A stretch of DNA of 54,559 nucleotides from Rhodocyclales bacterium RIFCSPLOWO2_02_FULL_63_24 (GCA_001828935.1 MHZX01000104.1:33206-87764), one strand, 5' to 3'. Shown: positions 25,392 to 34,200, numbered from the stretch's first letter. Made by a program: numbers and translations. Notes: generated by a model from the letters alone, not told the origin.

Positions 25392-28097
25392 ATGTCTTTC
25401 GACCTTTATGAAAAAAAGGATTTCCTCAATGCGGCCACCGCTGCCGAAAAGCCCGTGGCGTTTCTCGTCGGCTCCCCCTTGTCATGGGATGCGCATGGCG
25501 GTGTCCCCGGCATCGACGCCATGCTCGATCTGGTACGAGCGGAGATCGAGCAACGCAAGCCGAGGGCAATCGGCAGTCTTGACGCCGCAATAGTCAAGAA
25601 ATCCGGCGCCGCCAAGTATCAGGCGGCCTTGCGCGCACTGCTCGCAAACATCGGGCAGGATGCGGTAAATCGGGTTATCCGCAACGCCGTCTGCCAGGCA
25701 CGCAAGCCTGGCGCGTCGAAGCCGTTCGATGACGACGGCGATCCGTCCGGCTGGCATCTGCCTGCCGGGACGCGACAACTCGCGGAACTGGTTTGTCGAA
25801 ATGTCGAGTTTTCTCCCGGCCCGATCCTGACCACCAACTTCGACCCGCTGCTGTCGCTCGCTATCAGAGATATCGGTGGCAACGTGCATCGCCGCATCGT
25901 TGATGGTGAAGGCGCTATCGGGCGCGAGGCGGAAAGCGAGCCGGGAACCCGTAACGTTGTGCATCTTCACGGCTACTGGCGCGGTTCAGACACGCTGCAC
26001 ACGCCTGCCCAGCTGATCTCCGGGCGCGTCAGGCTCAAGGCGTCGTTGCAAAACCTGCTGCGACAGAAGACACTGATCGTTGTCGCTTATGCCGGCTGGG
26101 ACGACGTATTTACCAAGGCACTGGTCGAACTGCTCGACGACGACACGGCGAAACTAGACGTGCTTTGGTGCTTCCACGAGGTCGACCAAGAGACCGTGAG
26201 GGCCAAGTATGGCGACTTGATCGAAAAGCTCCAGCCAGCCATTGCCCGCGGCCGTTTTCGCGCCTACGGCGGCATCGATTGTCACGCTATCTTCGGCGAG
26301 ACCGCCGCCGAATTGGCAGCGGAAGCGGTACCCGTGGCGGGCGGTTCGGCGCAGCCGCTCGCGTCGCCGTTGCCGGGTTGGCAGCGCCTGGATGCCGCGA
26401 TCCTGGATGCCATGGCGCCGCTGAAGGAAGGCGAGGCGCTACGCTACTACGACGGCGCGACGCCGACCTGGCGCCACGCCTGTTCCGACCGCGTGCCGTG
26501 TCGCGAGGCCGTTGGTGAGATAGCCAATCGGCGAGCCGGACTTTCGGAAGACGCCGGCTCGCTGCAACTGATCCGTGCCGCCGGCGGGGAAGGCAAGACC
26601 ACGTTGCTGCTGCAAGCGGCGGTCGATGCCGCCCGCGACGAAGGAGTGGACATTCTCTGGCGGCCCTCGCCGCGCCTCAGCCTTTCCCCGGAGCAGATTG
26701 CCAGCCTCGATCCGCAACGCCAGTGGCTGATCGTCGCCGACGACGCCGAAAACTTGGTCAAGGTGATCGCCGAGAGCGCCCGGCTGCTGCATGCCGAAGG
26801 CCATGCCAACGTCGATTTCCTGGTCGCCGCGCGGGACTCCGACTGGAAGTCCGCAGGCGGCGATCATCCGCCTTGGGCGCAATGGCTGCAACAGCAGCCC
26901 GACATCGTGCTGCGCGGCATCTCCGAGGCGGACGCGCAAGCGGTCGTTTCCGCCTGGACGAGAGCCGGCGCGGCGGGCCTGCGCGAACTGGCGCGGGAGG
27001 ACGAGGCGGACAAGCGAGCGGCGGCGCTGGTCAAAGCTGTCAATGACGCCTTGCGGACCACCGAAGAAAAGCGCGGCGATGGCTCCTTCTTTGGCGGCCT
27101 GCTTGCCGTGCGCTTCGGCGACGCGGGGCTACGTGCCCATGTGCGCGAGTTCCTGATGCGCCTGCGCGAAACTCCCATTCAGAACTGTGAACAGTCGTTG
27201 GCCGACGCGCTGCTTTATGTCGCGGCCTGCCACGGCGCAGGGATTCCGGGACTCGACGAGAATGTGCTGGCCGACCTGGTCGGCGTGCCGCGCGAGTGGA
27301 TCGGCAGCCGCGTCGTGCGTCCGCTCGGCGAGGAAGCCGCAGCCGTGTCGGGTGGCGGGCAGGTGTATACCCGCCACAGCCAGGTGGCGGCGGCGATTCT
27401 GCTGGAAGCGGAAGCGGCGCTTGATGTCGATCTGGCCGAGGTGTGGGCGCGGCTGGTGAGGCAGACGGTGCGAGTCTCGCGCGAAATTTACGTTGCGGTG
27501 TTCTCGCCCATAGTTCACGCTGGCCCCAGGCTCCAGCAGACCTTGCCGGCGCAACTTCCGGAGGAGCGCCGCAGCGTCATCGCGATTGCGGCGGCGCGGG
27601 CTGCGCTCGAAGCGAAACCCGAGTGGCTGTCAACGGTAGTTGATTTGGGCAAAACCTATCGTAAGGCTGGCAAGGAACCAGATGCTACGGTCTTGTTCCG
27701 CAATCGCCTCGTCGACGCCGAAAAGACAGTCGGCTACGCGGACAATATCCGCGGTTATTGGTACGAGTGGGGCGTTTGCGAGGGTGCGCTGGCGGGCCAG
27801 GAGCATCGCGCCGCCGATGCGTGGTTGCAGGGGCTTTCCCTGTCCGACCACCTAAATCCAGCACCCATCACCGAGGAGCAAATCAAGCTCAGTTGCGCCG
27901 GCCTCGGCGTTGCCTTCGGCAAACTAGCGACAGCCGCCGCGGATTGCCCTTACGCCCGCGCTCGCCGCGCCATGGTCGATTTGGGACGCCGGGTCGCGCT
28001 CGATCCCAAGGCCGTAGGCTACTTCGATCGCTACGATCATGCGGCGGATGTCCTCGCCACACCGCGCCCGCGCGATCTGGCCGAGGCCGTTACCTGA
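25392..28097 (+). CDS. SIR2-STAND NTPase, probable antiphage defence protein
   Basis: A protein of 901 residues. The N-terminal part (about 1-310) is a SIR2-like domain: VAFLVGSPLSW, GPILTTNFDPLL (Asn149, Asp151), catalytic-type His193 in VVHLHGYW, then LIVVAYAGWDD. Such domains degrade NAD+ in defence proteins. A STAND-type P-loop NTPase follows, with Walker A GGEGKT at 398-403 and Walker B WLIVADDAE at 445-453, then winged-helix and helical-repeat-like segments that in STAND proteins sense the trigger. The layout matches Avs5-type and other SIR2-STAND systems that kill or arrest infected cells by NAD+ loss. The frame continues 39 codons beyond the TGA. No strong ribosome site is visible, and a toxin-antitoxin-like pair follows. 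Confidence 0.8.
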   Translation: MSFDLYEKKDFLNAATAAEKPVAFLVGSPLSWDAHGGVPGIDAMLDLVRAEIEQRKPRAIGSLDAAIVKKSGAAKYQAALRALLANIGQDAVNRVIRNAVCQARKPGASKPFDDDGDPSGWHLPAGTRQLAELVCRNVEFSPGPILTTNFDPLLSLAIRDIGGNVHRRIVDGEGAIGREAESEPGTRNVVHLHGYWRGSDTLHTPAQLISGRVRLKASLQNLLRQKTLIVVAYAGWDDVFTKALVELLDDDTAKLDVLWCFHEVDQETVRAKYGDLIEKLQPAIARGRFRAYGGIDCHAIFGETAAELAAEAVPVAGGSAQPLASPLPGWQRLDAAILDAMAPLKEGEALRYYDGATPTWRHACSDRVPCREAVGEIANRRAGLSEDAGSLQLIRAAGGEGKTTLLLQAAVDAARDEGVDILWRPSPRLSLSPEQIASLDPQRQWLIVADDAENLVKVIAESARLLHAEGHANVDFLVAARDSDWKSAGGDHPPWAQWLQQQPDIVLRGISEADAQAVVSAWTRAGAAGLRELAREDEADKRAAALVKAVNDALRTTEEKRGDGSFFGGLLAVRFGDAGLRAHVREFLMRLRETPIQNCEQSLADALLYVAACHGAGIPGLDENVLADLVGVPREWIGSRVVRPLGEEAAAVSGGGQVYTRHSQVAAAILLEAEAALDVDLAEVWARLVRQTVRVSREIYVAVFSPIVHAGPRLQQTLPAQLPEERRSVIAIAAARAALEAKPEWLSTVVDLGKTYRKAGKEPDATVLFRNRLVDAEKTVGYADNIRGYWYEWGVCEGALAGQEHRAADAWLQGLSLSDHLNPAPITEEQIKLSCAGLGVAFGKLATAAADCPYARARRAMVDLGRRVALDPKAVGYFDRYDHAADVLATPRPRDLAEAVT

Positions 28098-28217
28098 CTT
28101 GCCGCTGGCGTCGCTGCCGCCGGTAAGGCCGTGACCGATCCCTTCCTGGCTCAGCTTGCCAAGCCGGAGAAGGTTTCGTTCACCAGCCTGCAAGCGACGC
28201 TGGAGCGTCGCCGCTGA
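28098..28217 (+). other. In-frame 39-codon continuation of the SIR2-STAND gene beyond its TGA
   Basis: Directly after the TGA at 28095-28097, the same frame reads LAAGVAAAGKAVTDPFLAQ and then LAKPEKVSFTSLQATLERRR before TGA at 28215-28217. The composition is protein-like and follows smoothly from RDLAEAVT. The TGA is followed by C, a leaky context in bacteria. Either a nonsense mutation shortened the protein, readthrough occurs, or a sequencing error is present. Confidence 0.6.
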
Positions 28218-28229
28218 ATCGTGCCGCGC

Positions 28230-28258
28230 TTGCATGTCGTTCTCTAAATTGCTACATT
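28230..28258 (+). promoter_or_regulatory. Sigma70-type promoter of the wHTH-MNT/HEPN pair
   Basis: -35 TTGCAT (28230-28235) and -10 TACATT (28253-28258) are separated by exactly 17 bases in a locally AT-rich stretch. Predicted transcription start is near 28265, giving a leader of about 17 bases. Confidence 0.65.
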
Positions 28259-28276
28259 TGCAGCAAAATTGAGAAC
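28239..28276. promoter_or_regulatory. Near-palindromic operator overlapping that promoter
   Basis: Left arm GTTCTCTAAATTGCT (28239-28253) and right arm AGCAAAATTGAGAAC (28262-28276) match at 12 of 15 positions around an 8-base centre that contains most of the -10 box. This is the expected design for autorepression by the winged-helix protein that follows. Confidence 0.65.
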
Positions 28277-28281
28277 TACCC

Positions 28282-28860
28282 ATGCCCCTGGCCCGCCAGC
28301 TTCTCGGCACTACCCGTTCTACCGTCCTTGCCGCGCTCTTCCTGCACCCGGAAGCGGCGCTGCACGTACGCGAGTTGGCGCGGGTCACCGGCGCCTCGCC
28401 AGGTTCGCTGCATCGCGAATTGCGCACGCTGACGGAGTTGGGCCTGTTGGAGCGCATGGAAGTCGGCCGCCAGGTGCATTACCGCGCCAACCGCGCCTGC
28501 CCGGTGTTCGACGAGCTGGCGGGCTTGCTGCGCAAGACCTCCGGACTCGCCGACGTGTTGCGCGAGGCGCTGGCGCCTCTGTCCGGGCGCCTCGTCGCAG
28601 CCTTCGTTTATGGTTCGATGGCGGCCGGCAGCGAGGGGCCGCGCAGCGATGTCGACGTGATGGTGCTGGGCCAGGCCGGCTTCGCCGACGTGGTGGCTGT
28701 CTTGGCGCCGGTGCAAGACATTCTCCGTCGCGAGGTAAATCCGACGGTGATGAAGCCGGCGGAGTTCGCGCGCCGGCACAAGGCGGGCGACGGCTTCGTC
28801 GCCTCGCTGTTACGCGAACCGAAGATCTGGCTGATAGGCGGCGAAGATGACCTTGGCTAA
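28282..28860 (+). CDS. Winged-helix/minimal nucleotidyltransferase (MNT) fusion protein, probable antitoxin
   Basis: A protein of 192 residues. The N-terminal 75 residues form a winged helix (TTRSTVLAALFLHPEAALHVRELARVTGASPGSLHRELRTLTELGLL), the C-terminal part a minimal nucleotidyltransferase with GSMAAGSEGPRSDVDVMV: the GS...DxD motif with Gly111-Ser112, Asp123 and Asp125. In MNT-HEPN pairs the MNT protein adds nucleotides to the HEPN toxin and so neutralises it; the fused winged helix would repress the operon through the upstream palindrome. It overlaps the HEPN gene by 14 bases. Confidence 0.85.
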   Translation: MPLARQLLGTTRSTVLAALFLHPEAALHVRELARVTGASPGSLHRELRTLTELGLLERMEVGRQVHYRANRACPVFDELAGLLRKTSGLADVLREALAPLSGRLVAAFVYGSMAAGSEGPRSDVDVMVLGQAGFADVVAVLAPVQDILRREVNPTVMKPAEFARRHKAGDGFVASLLREPKIWLIGGEDDLG

Positions 28861-29299
28861 CCTCCTCAAGATCGGCCGTCTCAAGACTCACGCGTCGAAC
28901 GGCGCGGAAATCCGGCGACTGCTTGCCGCCGCCGCACGCAACCTGGCCGACGCGTGGGTCGAGGTGGTGAGCGACGAAACCCGCTTCGACGCCGCCTACA
29001 AAACCATCATGCAGGTGGCGCTGGCGGCAATGCTGGCGAGCGGCTATCGCCCATCGACCAGCGAACCGGGGCATCACCAAACGCTGATCCAGTCGCTGCC
29101 ATTGACCGTCGGCCTGGCGAGCGATGCCTGGGTGGTGATCGACGCCCTGCGCCGCAAGCGCAATGCTGCCGATTACCTGGGCGACCCGGTGGAAGCGGAG
29201 GCCCTTGCAGAATGCGTGAGGCAAGCCGAATACCTTTACGTCGCAGTGGAAACCTGGCTTCGCGAGCGGCATCCCAGCCTGCTGAACGAAGACCGATAA
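28847..29299 (+). CDS. HEPN-domain protein, partner of the MNT protein (probable toxin)
   Basis: An all-helical protein of 150 residues. The helix RFDAAYKTIMQVALAAMLASGYRP and the later LRRKRNAADYLG are typical of HEPN domains found next to MNT genes. The usual RNase motif Rx4-6H is not seen; the position reads R105-N-A-A-D-Y110, a version common in one HEPN subgroup. Whether it cuts RNA is therefore open. The gene overlaps the MNT gene by 14 bases and is certainly co-translated with it. Confidence 0.75.
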   Translation: MTLANLLKIGRLKTHASNGAEIRRLLAAAARNLADAWVEVVSDETRFDAAYKTIMQVALAAMLASGYRPSTSEPGHHQTLIQSLPLTVGLASDAWVVIDALRRKRNAADYLGDPVEAEALAECVRQAEYLYVAVETWLRERHPSLLNEDR

Positions 29300-29307
29300 C
29301 GAATGAC

Positions 29308-30183
29308 ATGATCGAGCGCATCCTCAGCATCGTCTTCCCGATCTACGCGGTGGTCGCGGTCGGCTATGGCTACGGGCGCTGGAAGAAGCCCGACATGGCC
29401 TTCGCCAACCAGCTCAACATGGACATTTTCGTGCCGGCACTGGTGTTCGCCGCGCTGGCGTCGAAGTCCTTCGACATCGCGCAGAACATTCCGCTGCTGC
29501 TCGGCGGCGTCGCCGTGGTGCTCGGTACCGGCCTCCTGGCCTGGCCGGTGGCGCGTCTGCTGGGCGTGGCGGGCAACACCTTCGTGCCGCCGATGATGTT
29601 CAAGAATTCCGGCAACATGGGCCTGCCGCTGATGGTGCTGGCCTTCGGCGAGGCCGCGCTGCCGGCCGCCGTGGTGCTGTTCTTCGCCGAGAATTTTCTG
29701 CACTACTCGCTCGGCACCTGGCTGCTCGATCACCATGCCAGGCTGTGGAGCCTGTGGCGCGTGCCCGTGATCGCCGCGGCGCTGGCCGGCCTGGCGGTGA
29801 GCGTGCTGCATTTCCCGCTGTGGCAGCCGCTGTGGATGGGCGTCAAGCTGCTGGGCGACGTGTCGATTCCGCTGCTGCTGTTTTCGCTCGGCGTGCGGCT
29901 CACCGACAGCCGTCACGCCGATTTGCACATCAGTCTGGCCGGTGCAGTGACCTCGCCCGTGGCTGGCATGCTGGTGGCCCTGCTGATGAATCTGGCGCTC
30001 GGCCTCAGCGGTCGCGACGCGGCGATGCTGATCCTCTTCGGCGCGCTGCCGCCTGCGGTGCTCAATTACATTTTTGCCGAGCGCTACCGGCAGGAGCCGG
30101 AGCGCGTCGCCTCGATGGTGCTGATCGGCAACCTGGCTTCGCTGGCCATCATTCCGCTGACTCTGGCCTGGGTGCTGCGCTGA
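29308..30183 (+). CDS. AEC family transporter (second copy)
   Basis: A membrane protein of 291 residues with ten helices: MIERILSIVFPIYAVVAVGYG, FVPPMMFKNSGNMGLPLMVLAFGEAALP (the family's central signature), FGALPPAVLNYIFAERY near the C-terminus. It probably carries an organic acid. It differs clearly from the AEC protein at 12202, so it is not a recent duplicate. It starts 8 bases after the HEPN stop, so it may be read from the same promoter despite its unrelated role. Confidence 0.85.
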   Translation: MIERILSIVFPIYAVVAVGYGYGRWKKPDMAFANQLNMDIFVPALVFAALASKSFDIAQNIPLLLGGVAVVLGTGLLAWPVARLLGVAGNTFVPPMMFKNSGNMGLPLMVLAFGEAALPAAVVLFFAENFLHYSLGTWLLDHHARLWSLWRVPVIAAALAGLAVSVLHFPLWQPLWMGVKLLGDVSIPLLLFSLGVRLTDSRHADLHISLAGAVTSPVAGMLVALLMNLALGLSGRDAAMLILFGALPPAVLNYIFAERYRQEPERVASMVLIGNLASLAIIPLTLAWVLR

Positions 30184-30204
30184 TCGCCTTGCGCCGCACT
30201 GCCT

Positions 30205-30225
30205 TCGGCGCGCTGCCAGCGCCGA
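30205..30225. terminator. Possible bidirectional terminator hairpin
   Basis: TCGGCGC (30205-30211) pairs with GCGCCGA (30219-30225) around a 7-base loop in the 54-base gap between the convergent AEC and RND genes. The T-tract is short (CTTTC). Confidence 0.4.
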
Positions 30226-30237
30226 CTTTCCCGACGC

Positions 30238-33000
30238 TCACGCCGGTTTGTGACCTTTGCCCAGCTTGTCGAGATAGAGATACACCACCGGCGTCAGGTA
30301 GAGCGTCAGGAACTGCGACAGCAGCAGGCCGCCGACCACCGCCAGGCCCAGCGGACGCCGCACTTCGGCGCCGGCGCCCCAGCCGATGGCGATCGGCAGG
30401 GTTCCCACCAGCGCGGCCATGGTGGTCATCATGATCGGCCGGAAGCGCACCAGGCAGGCTTCGAAAATGGCTTGCGCGGCCGCGGCGCCTTCCTTGCGCT
30501 GTTTTTCCAGGGCGAAGTCGATCATCATGATCGCGTTCTTCTTGACGATGCCGACCAGCATGATGATGCCGACGAAGGCGTAGAGGCTCAGATCGACGCC
30601 GAAGAGCAGCAGCGTCAGCAGCGCGCCGAGGCCAGCGGCGGGCAGTCCCGAGAGTATCGTCAATGGATGCACGAAGCTCTCGTAGAGGATGCCGAGCACG
30701 ACATAGACCACCAGGACGGCGACCAGCAGCAGGATGCCGAGTCCCTTCAGCGAGGCCTCGAAGGCCTGCGCCGCGCCCTGCAGGCTGGTGGTGAGCGAGG
30801 CCGGCATGTTCATCTCGCGCTCCATTTTGCGGATGCGATCCACGGCATCGCCCAGTGAAACGCCGGGCATCAGATTGAAGGAGAGCGTCACCGCGGGCAG
30901 CTGGCCCTGATGGTTGACCGTCAGCGCCTGGGTGCTGCGGCTGATGCGGGCTACGGTATCGACCGGCACCAGGCGGCCAGAGCTGGAGCGGACATGGATC
31001 TTCCCCAGCGTGGCCGGGTCGGCCTGCAGCTCGGGGGCGACTTCGAGGATGACCTGGTACTGGTTGGTGGCGGCGTAGATGGTCGAGATCTGGCGCGCAC
31101 TGAAGGCGCTTTGCAGTGCGTCTTCGATCTGGCCGATGCTCAGCCCGAGCGGCGCGAGCTTCTCCCGATTGATGTCGAGCGCGATGACCGGGCTCTGGTT
31201 CTTCAGGTTGGTATTGACATCGACGAAGCCGGGCAACTCGCGCAGGCGCTCAAGCAGAATGTCGTTCCAGTGATAAAGCTCGGCAAGGTCCGTATCCTGC
31301 AGCGTGTATTGGAACTGTGCGCTGGTGAGTTGGCCGCCGATGCGGATCGGCGGCGGGTTCTGCAGGTACACGCGGATGCCGGATACGGCGGCCAGCTTGG
31401 GGCGCAGGCGGGCGATGATCTGGTCGGGCTTCTCCGAGCGCTGGTGGTGCGGCTTGAGGTTGAGCACCAGTGTCCCCGTGTTGGAGGTTGGGCGCGAGCC
31501 GCTGGCGCCGACGAAAGACGCCAGGGTGTGTACGCTCGGGTCCGCAGCAATGATTCCAGCCACGGCGCGTTGCCGCTGCATCATGGCCGGAAAGGAAATG
31601 TCCTGCGGTCCTTCGGTTGAGGCGATGATCTGCCCGGTGTCGCCGCTGGGCAGGAAGTCCTTGGGCACCGCGGTATACAGCAGGGCGGTGGCGATCAGGG
31701 TGAAGCCGATCTCGCGCGCGCCGCGGATCGCCGCCGCGAAGGGCTCTTCGCCGTTCTCGATGTGGCGGATGATGTTCTCCAGCATGACGATGGCGTCATC
31801 GACGACGAAGCCCACCGATAGCGTCAGCGCCAGCAGCGAGAGGTTGTCGAGGCTGTAGCCGAGCGCGTGCATGATGGCGAAGGTGCCGATCACCGAAATC
31901 GGCAGTGCCAGGGCCGGAATGATGGTGGCCGAGAGGTTGCGCAGGAACATCAGGATCACCAGGATCACCAGGAAGCCGGCGAGGATCAGCGTGAATTGCA
32001 CGTCACGGATGGATTCGCGGATCGAGATGCTGCGGTCGTAATGCACCTGCAGGTCGATCGAGGCCGGCAGCTTGGCCTGGAATGCGGGCAGGACCTTCCT
32101 GATCGCGCTGACCGTTTCGATGGTGTTCGACCCGGGCTGGCGGAAGATGGCCAGCATGATGGTGCGCCGGTCGTTGAACCAGGCGGCGACCTTGGCGTTT
32201 TCGACACCGTCAATGACCTTCGCCAGATCGCCCAGCTTCACCGGCGCGCCGTTGCGCCAGGCCACGGTCGCGGTTCGATAGGCGTCGGCATTCAGCAGTT
32301 GCCCGTTGGCCTGCAGCGCGAAGCTCTGCCGCGCACCGTCGAGCGTGCCCAGCGGCTGATTGACGTTGGCACTCCTGACCGCTGCCTGCAGCTCGTCGAT
32401 GCCCAGCCCTCGCGAGCTGAGCTGGTCCGGATCGGCCTGGATGCGCACGGCATACTTCTGCGAACCGAAGACATTGATCTGGGCGACGCCCGGTAGGGTC
32501 GACAGGCGCTGCGCAAGCTGGGTCTCGGCGTATTCGTTGACCACCCAGGTGGGCAGCGTCTTCGAGTTCATCGCGATGTAGAAAATGGCGAAGTCGGCCG
32601 GATTGATCTTGCGGAACGAGGGCGGTGCCGGCATGTCGGGCGGCAGCTTGCGCTGCGCCGCGGCGATCGCCGATTGCACGTCCTGCGCGGCGGCATCGAT
32701 GTCGCGGTCGAGCCCGAACTGCAGCGTGATGGTGGAGGTGCCCTGGGCACTGGTCGAGGTCATCGAGTCGACGCCCGAGATCGTCGAGAACTGGTTTTCG
32801 AGCGGTGTCGCGACGGACGCGGCCATGGTCTCGGGCGAGGCGCCGGGCAACTGCGCGGTGACCGAGATGGTGGGGAAATCGATACTGGGCAGTTCGGAAA
32901 CCGGCAGGGCGCGGTAGGCGATGATGCCGAAGATGAGGAAGGCTGCCATCAGCAGCGTGGTCATCACCGGCCGGCGGATGCACAGCTCAGGCAACTGCAT
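30238..33000 (-). CDS. RND efflux permease with an internal deletion (probably non-functional)
   Basis: An AcrB/MdtBC-type inner-membrane permease. Expected length is about 1030 residues; this one has 920. The proton-relay aspartates in GFVVDDAIVMLENI (401-402) and the lysine in MLVGIVKKNAI are kept. At residues 433-440, however, REIGFTLI passes directly into ATALLYTAVPKDFLPSGDTG. In relatives about 110 residues, covering transmembrane helices 5-6 and the start of 7, lie between these two. The deletion is in frame, near 31690. Losing these helices should destroy the membrane fold. The gene starts 9 bases after the broken adaptor gene, so the efflux pair looks like a decaying operon. Confidence 0.85.
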   Translation of the reverse strand: MQLPELCIRRPVMTTLLMAAFLIFGIIAYRALPVSELPSIDFPTISVTAQLPGASPETMAASVATPLENQFSTISGVDSMTSTSAQGTSTITLQFGLDRDIDAAAQDVQSAIAAAQRKLPPDMPAPPSFRKINPADFAIFYIAMNSKTLPTWVVNEYAETQLAQRLSTLPGVAQINVFGSQKYAVRIQADPDQLSSRGLGIDELQAAVRSANVNQPLGTLDGARQSFALQANGQLLNADAYRTATVAWRNGAPVKLGDLAKVIDGVENAKVAAWFNDRRTIMLAIFRQPGSNTIETVSAIRKVLPAFQAKLPASIDLQVHYDRSISIRESIRDVQFTLILAGFLVILVILMFLRNLSATIIPALALPISVIGTFAIMHALGYSLDNLSLLALTLSVGFVVDDAIVMLENIIRHIENGEEPFAAAIRGAREIGFTLIATALLYTAVPKDFLPSGDTGQIIASTEGPQDISFPAMMQRQRAVAGIIAADPSVHTLASFVGASGSRPTSNTGTLVLNLKPHHQRSEKPDQIIARLRPKLAAVSGIRVYLQNPPPIRIGGQLTSAQFQYTLQDTDLAELYHWNDILLERLRELPGFVDVNTNLKNQSPVIALDINREKLAPLGLSIGQIEDALQSAFSARQISTIYAATNQYQVILEVAPELQADPATLGKIHVRSSSGRLVPVDTVARISRSTQALTVNHQGQLPAVTLSFNLMPGVSLGDAVDRIRKMEREMNMPASLTTSLQGAAQAFEASLKGLGILLLVAVLVVYVVLGILYESFVHPLTILSGLPAAGLGALLTLLLFGVDLSLYAFVGIIMLVGIVKKNAIMMIDFALEKQRKEGAAAAQAIFEACLVRFRPIMMTTMAALVGTLPIAIGWGAGAEVRRPLGLAVVGGLLLSQFLTLYLTPVVYLYLDKLGKGHKPA

Positions 33001-33009
33001 CGCGGTGCC

Positions 33010-34200
33010 CTAGTTTGGCTTGGCTGGGGCGCCGGGCTTGTCCGTGGATTGGCCCGCGGGTTTGCCTGGTTTGCCCTCAGGGGCGTCGGTCGGCTTGATC
33101 CTGGCGCCGGGCGTCAGCCGCAAATGGCCTTCGGTGACGACAGTTTCGCCGTCGGCGAGGCCCTCGGCGACGATCGCCACCCGCTGTTGCACCGCGCCGA
33201 CGCGGATCTTGCGGATGTCCACCGTGCCGTCTGCCTTGGCCACGAAGACGAAGCCGCCTTCGGTGCCGTGCTACACGGCCTCGGCGGGAACCACCACGGC
33301 CCCCGTCAGTGTGTCGAGCACCAGGTTGACGCTGACGAACTGGCCGGGCGCGAGTCTTTCGTCGTCGTTGGGCAGGACGGCCTTGAGCTGGATCGTGCCG
33401 GTCGCGACATCGACGCCGTTGTCGAGGAAGCGTACCTCGGCTTCCCACGGGGCAGCGATGCCGGACACGGAAATCGAGGCCTTCATCGACTTCTTGACGG
33501 AGCGCATGGCGGCCTGGAGCAGCGGTAGATATTTTTCCGGGACGGCAAAGCCCACATAGAGCGGACGCACGCGGTTGACCATGGCCAGCGCCGTGTCGTT
33601 GACCTTGACCGCCGTGCCGGTGAACACCAGCTTGGCCCCGACCACGCCGGCGAAGGGTGCCTTGATCACGGCGTATGACAATTGCAGGCGCGCCAACTCG
33701 GCGGCGGCATCGGCACGGGCGGCGGCGTCGGCCGCCGCCGCGGCGGTGCGCATCTCGTCGACCTTTTCTTCGGAAACGAAGCCTTTGGCGCGCAGCGCGA
33801 TGTAGCGCTCGACATCGGCGCCGGCCTTGGCGGATTGGGCCCGGCTCTTGCCCAGATTGGCCTCGGCCTGGTTGAGCCTGGCCTGGAGGTCGGCGGGGTC
33901 GAGGCGCAGCAGGACGTCGCCTTGCCGCACATGCTGGCCTTCGGTGAAGGCGACAGCCTGCACCTGGCCATCGACGCGCGACTTGAGGGTCACCGTTTCG
34001 TAGGCCTCGGTGCGCCCCGTGATGTCGAGTCGCAGCGGCACATCCTGGACGACGGCCCTGGCCAGTCTGACCGGCACCGCTTGCGGCGCCTGCCCCTTTT
34101 TTCCGGACGCAGGTGCTTGCGATCGGGCCAGGTACCAGGTTGCTGCGCCGCCTGCGGCGAGCACCGCGACAATCAGTAGAAACCTGCCCGCCCTGTTCAT
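33010..34200 (-). pseudogene. RND efflux periplasmic adaptor, interrupted by an amber stop
   Basis: Full frame would be 396 residues, a membrane-fusion protein: N-terminal anchor (RFLLIVAVLAAGGAATWYLA), lipoyl/barrel strands (VRLARAVVQDVPLRLDITGRTE, VTLKSRVDGQVQAVAF), coiled-coil hairpin, beta-barrel and membrane-proximal domain. A TAG at 33273-33271 stops translation after residue 309 (VVVPAEAV). Past it the same frame resumes HGTEGGFVFVAKADGT and continues to a normal end with a Lys/Pro-rich tail. Relatives have Gln here, so a single C-to-T change (CAG to TAG) explains it. The start overlaps the lysA stop by four bases. Confidence 0.85.
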
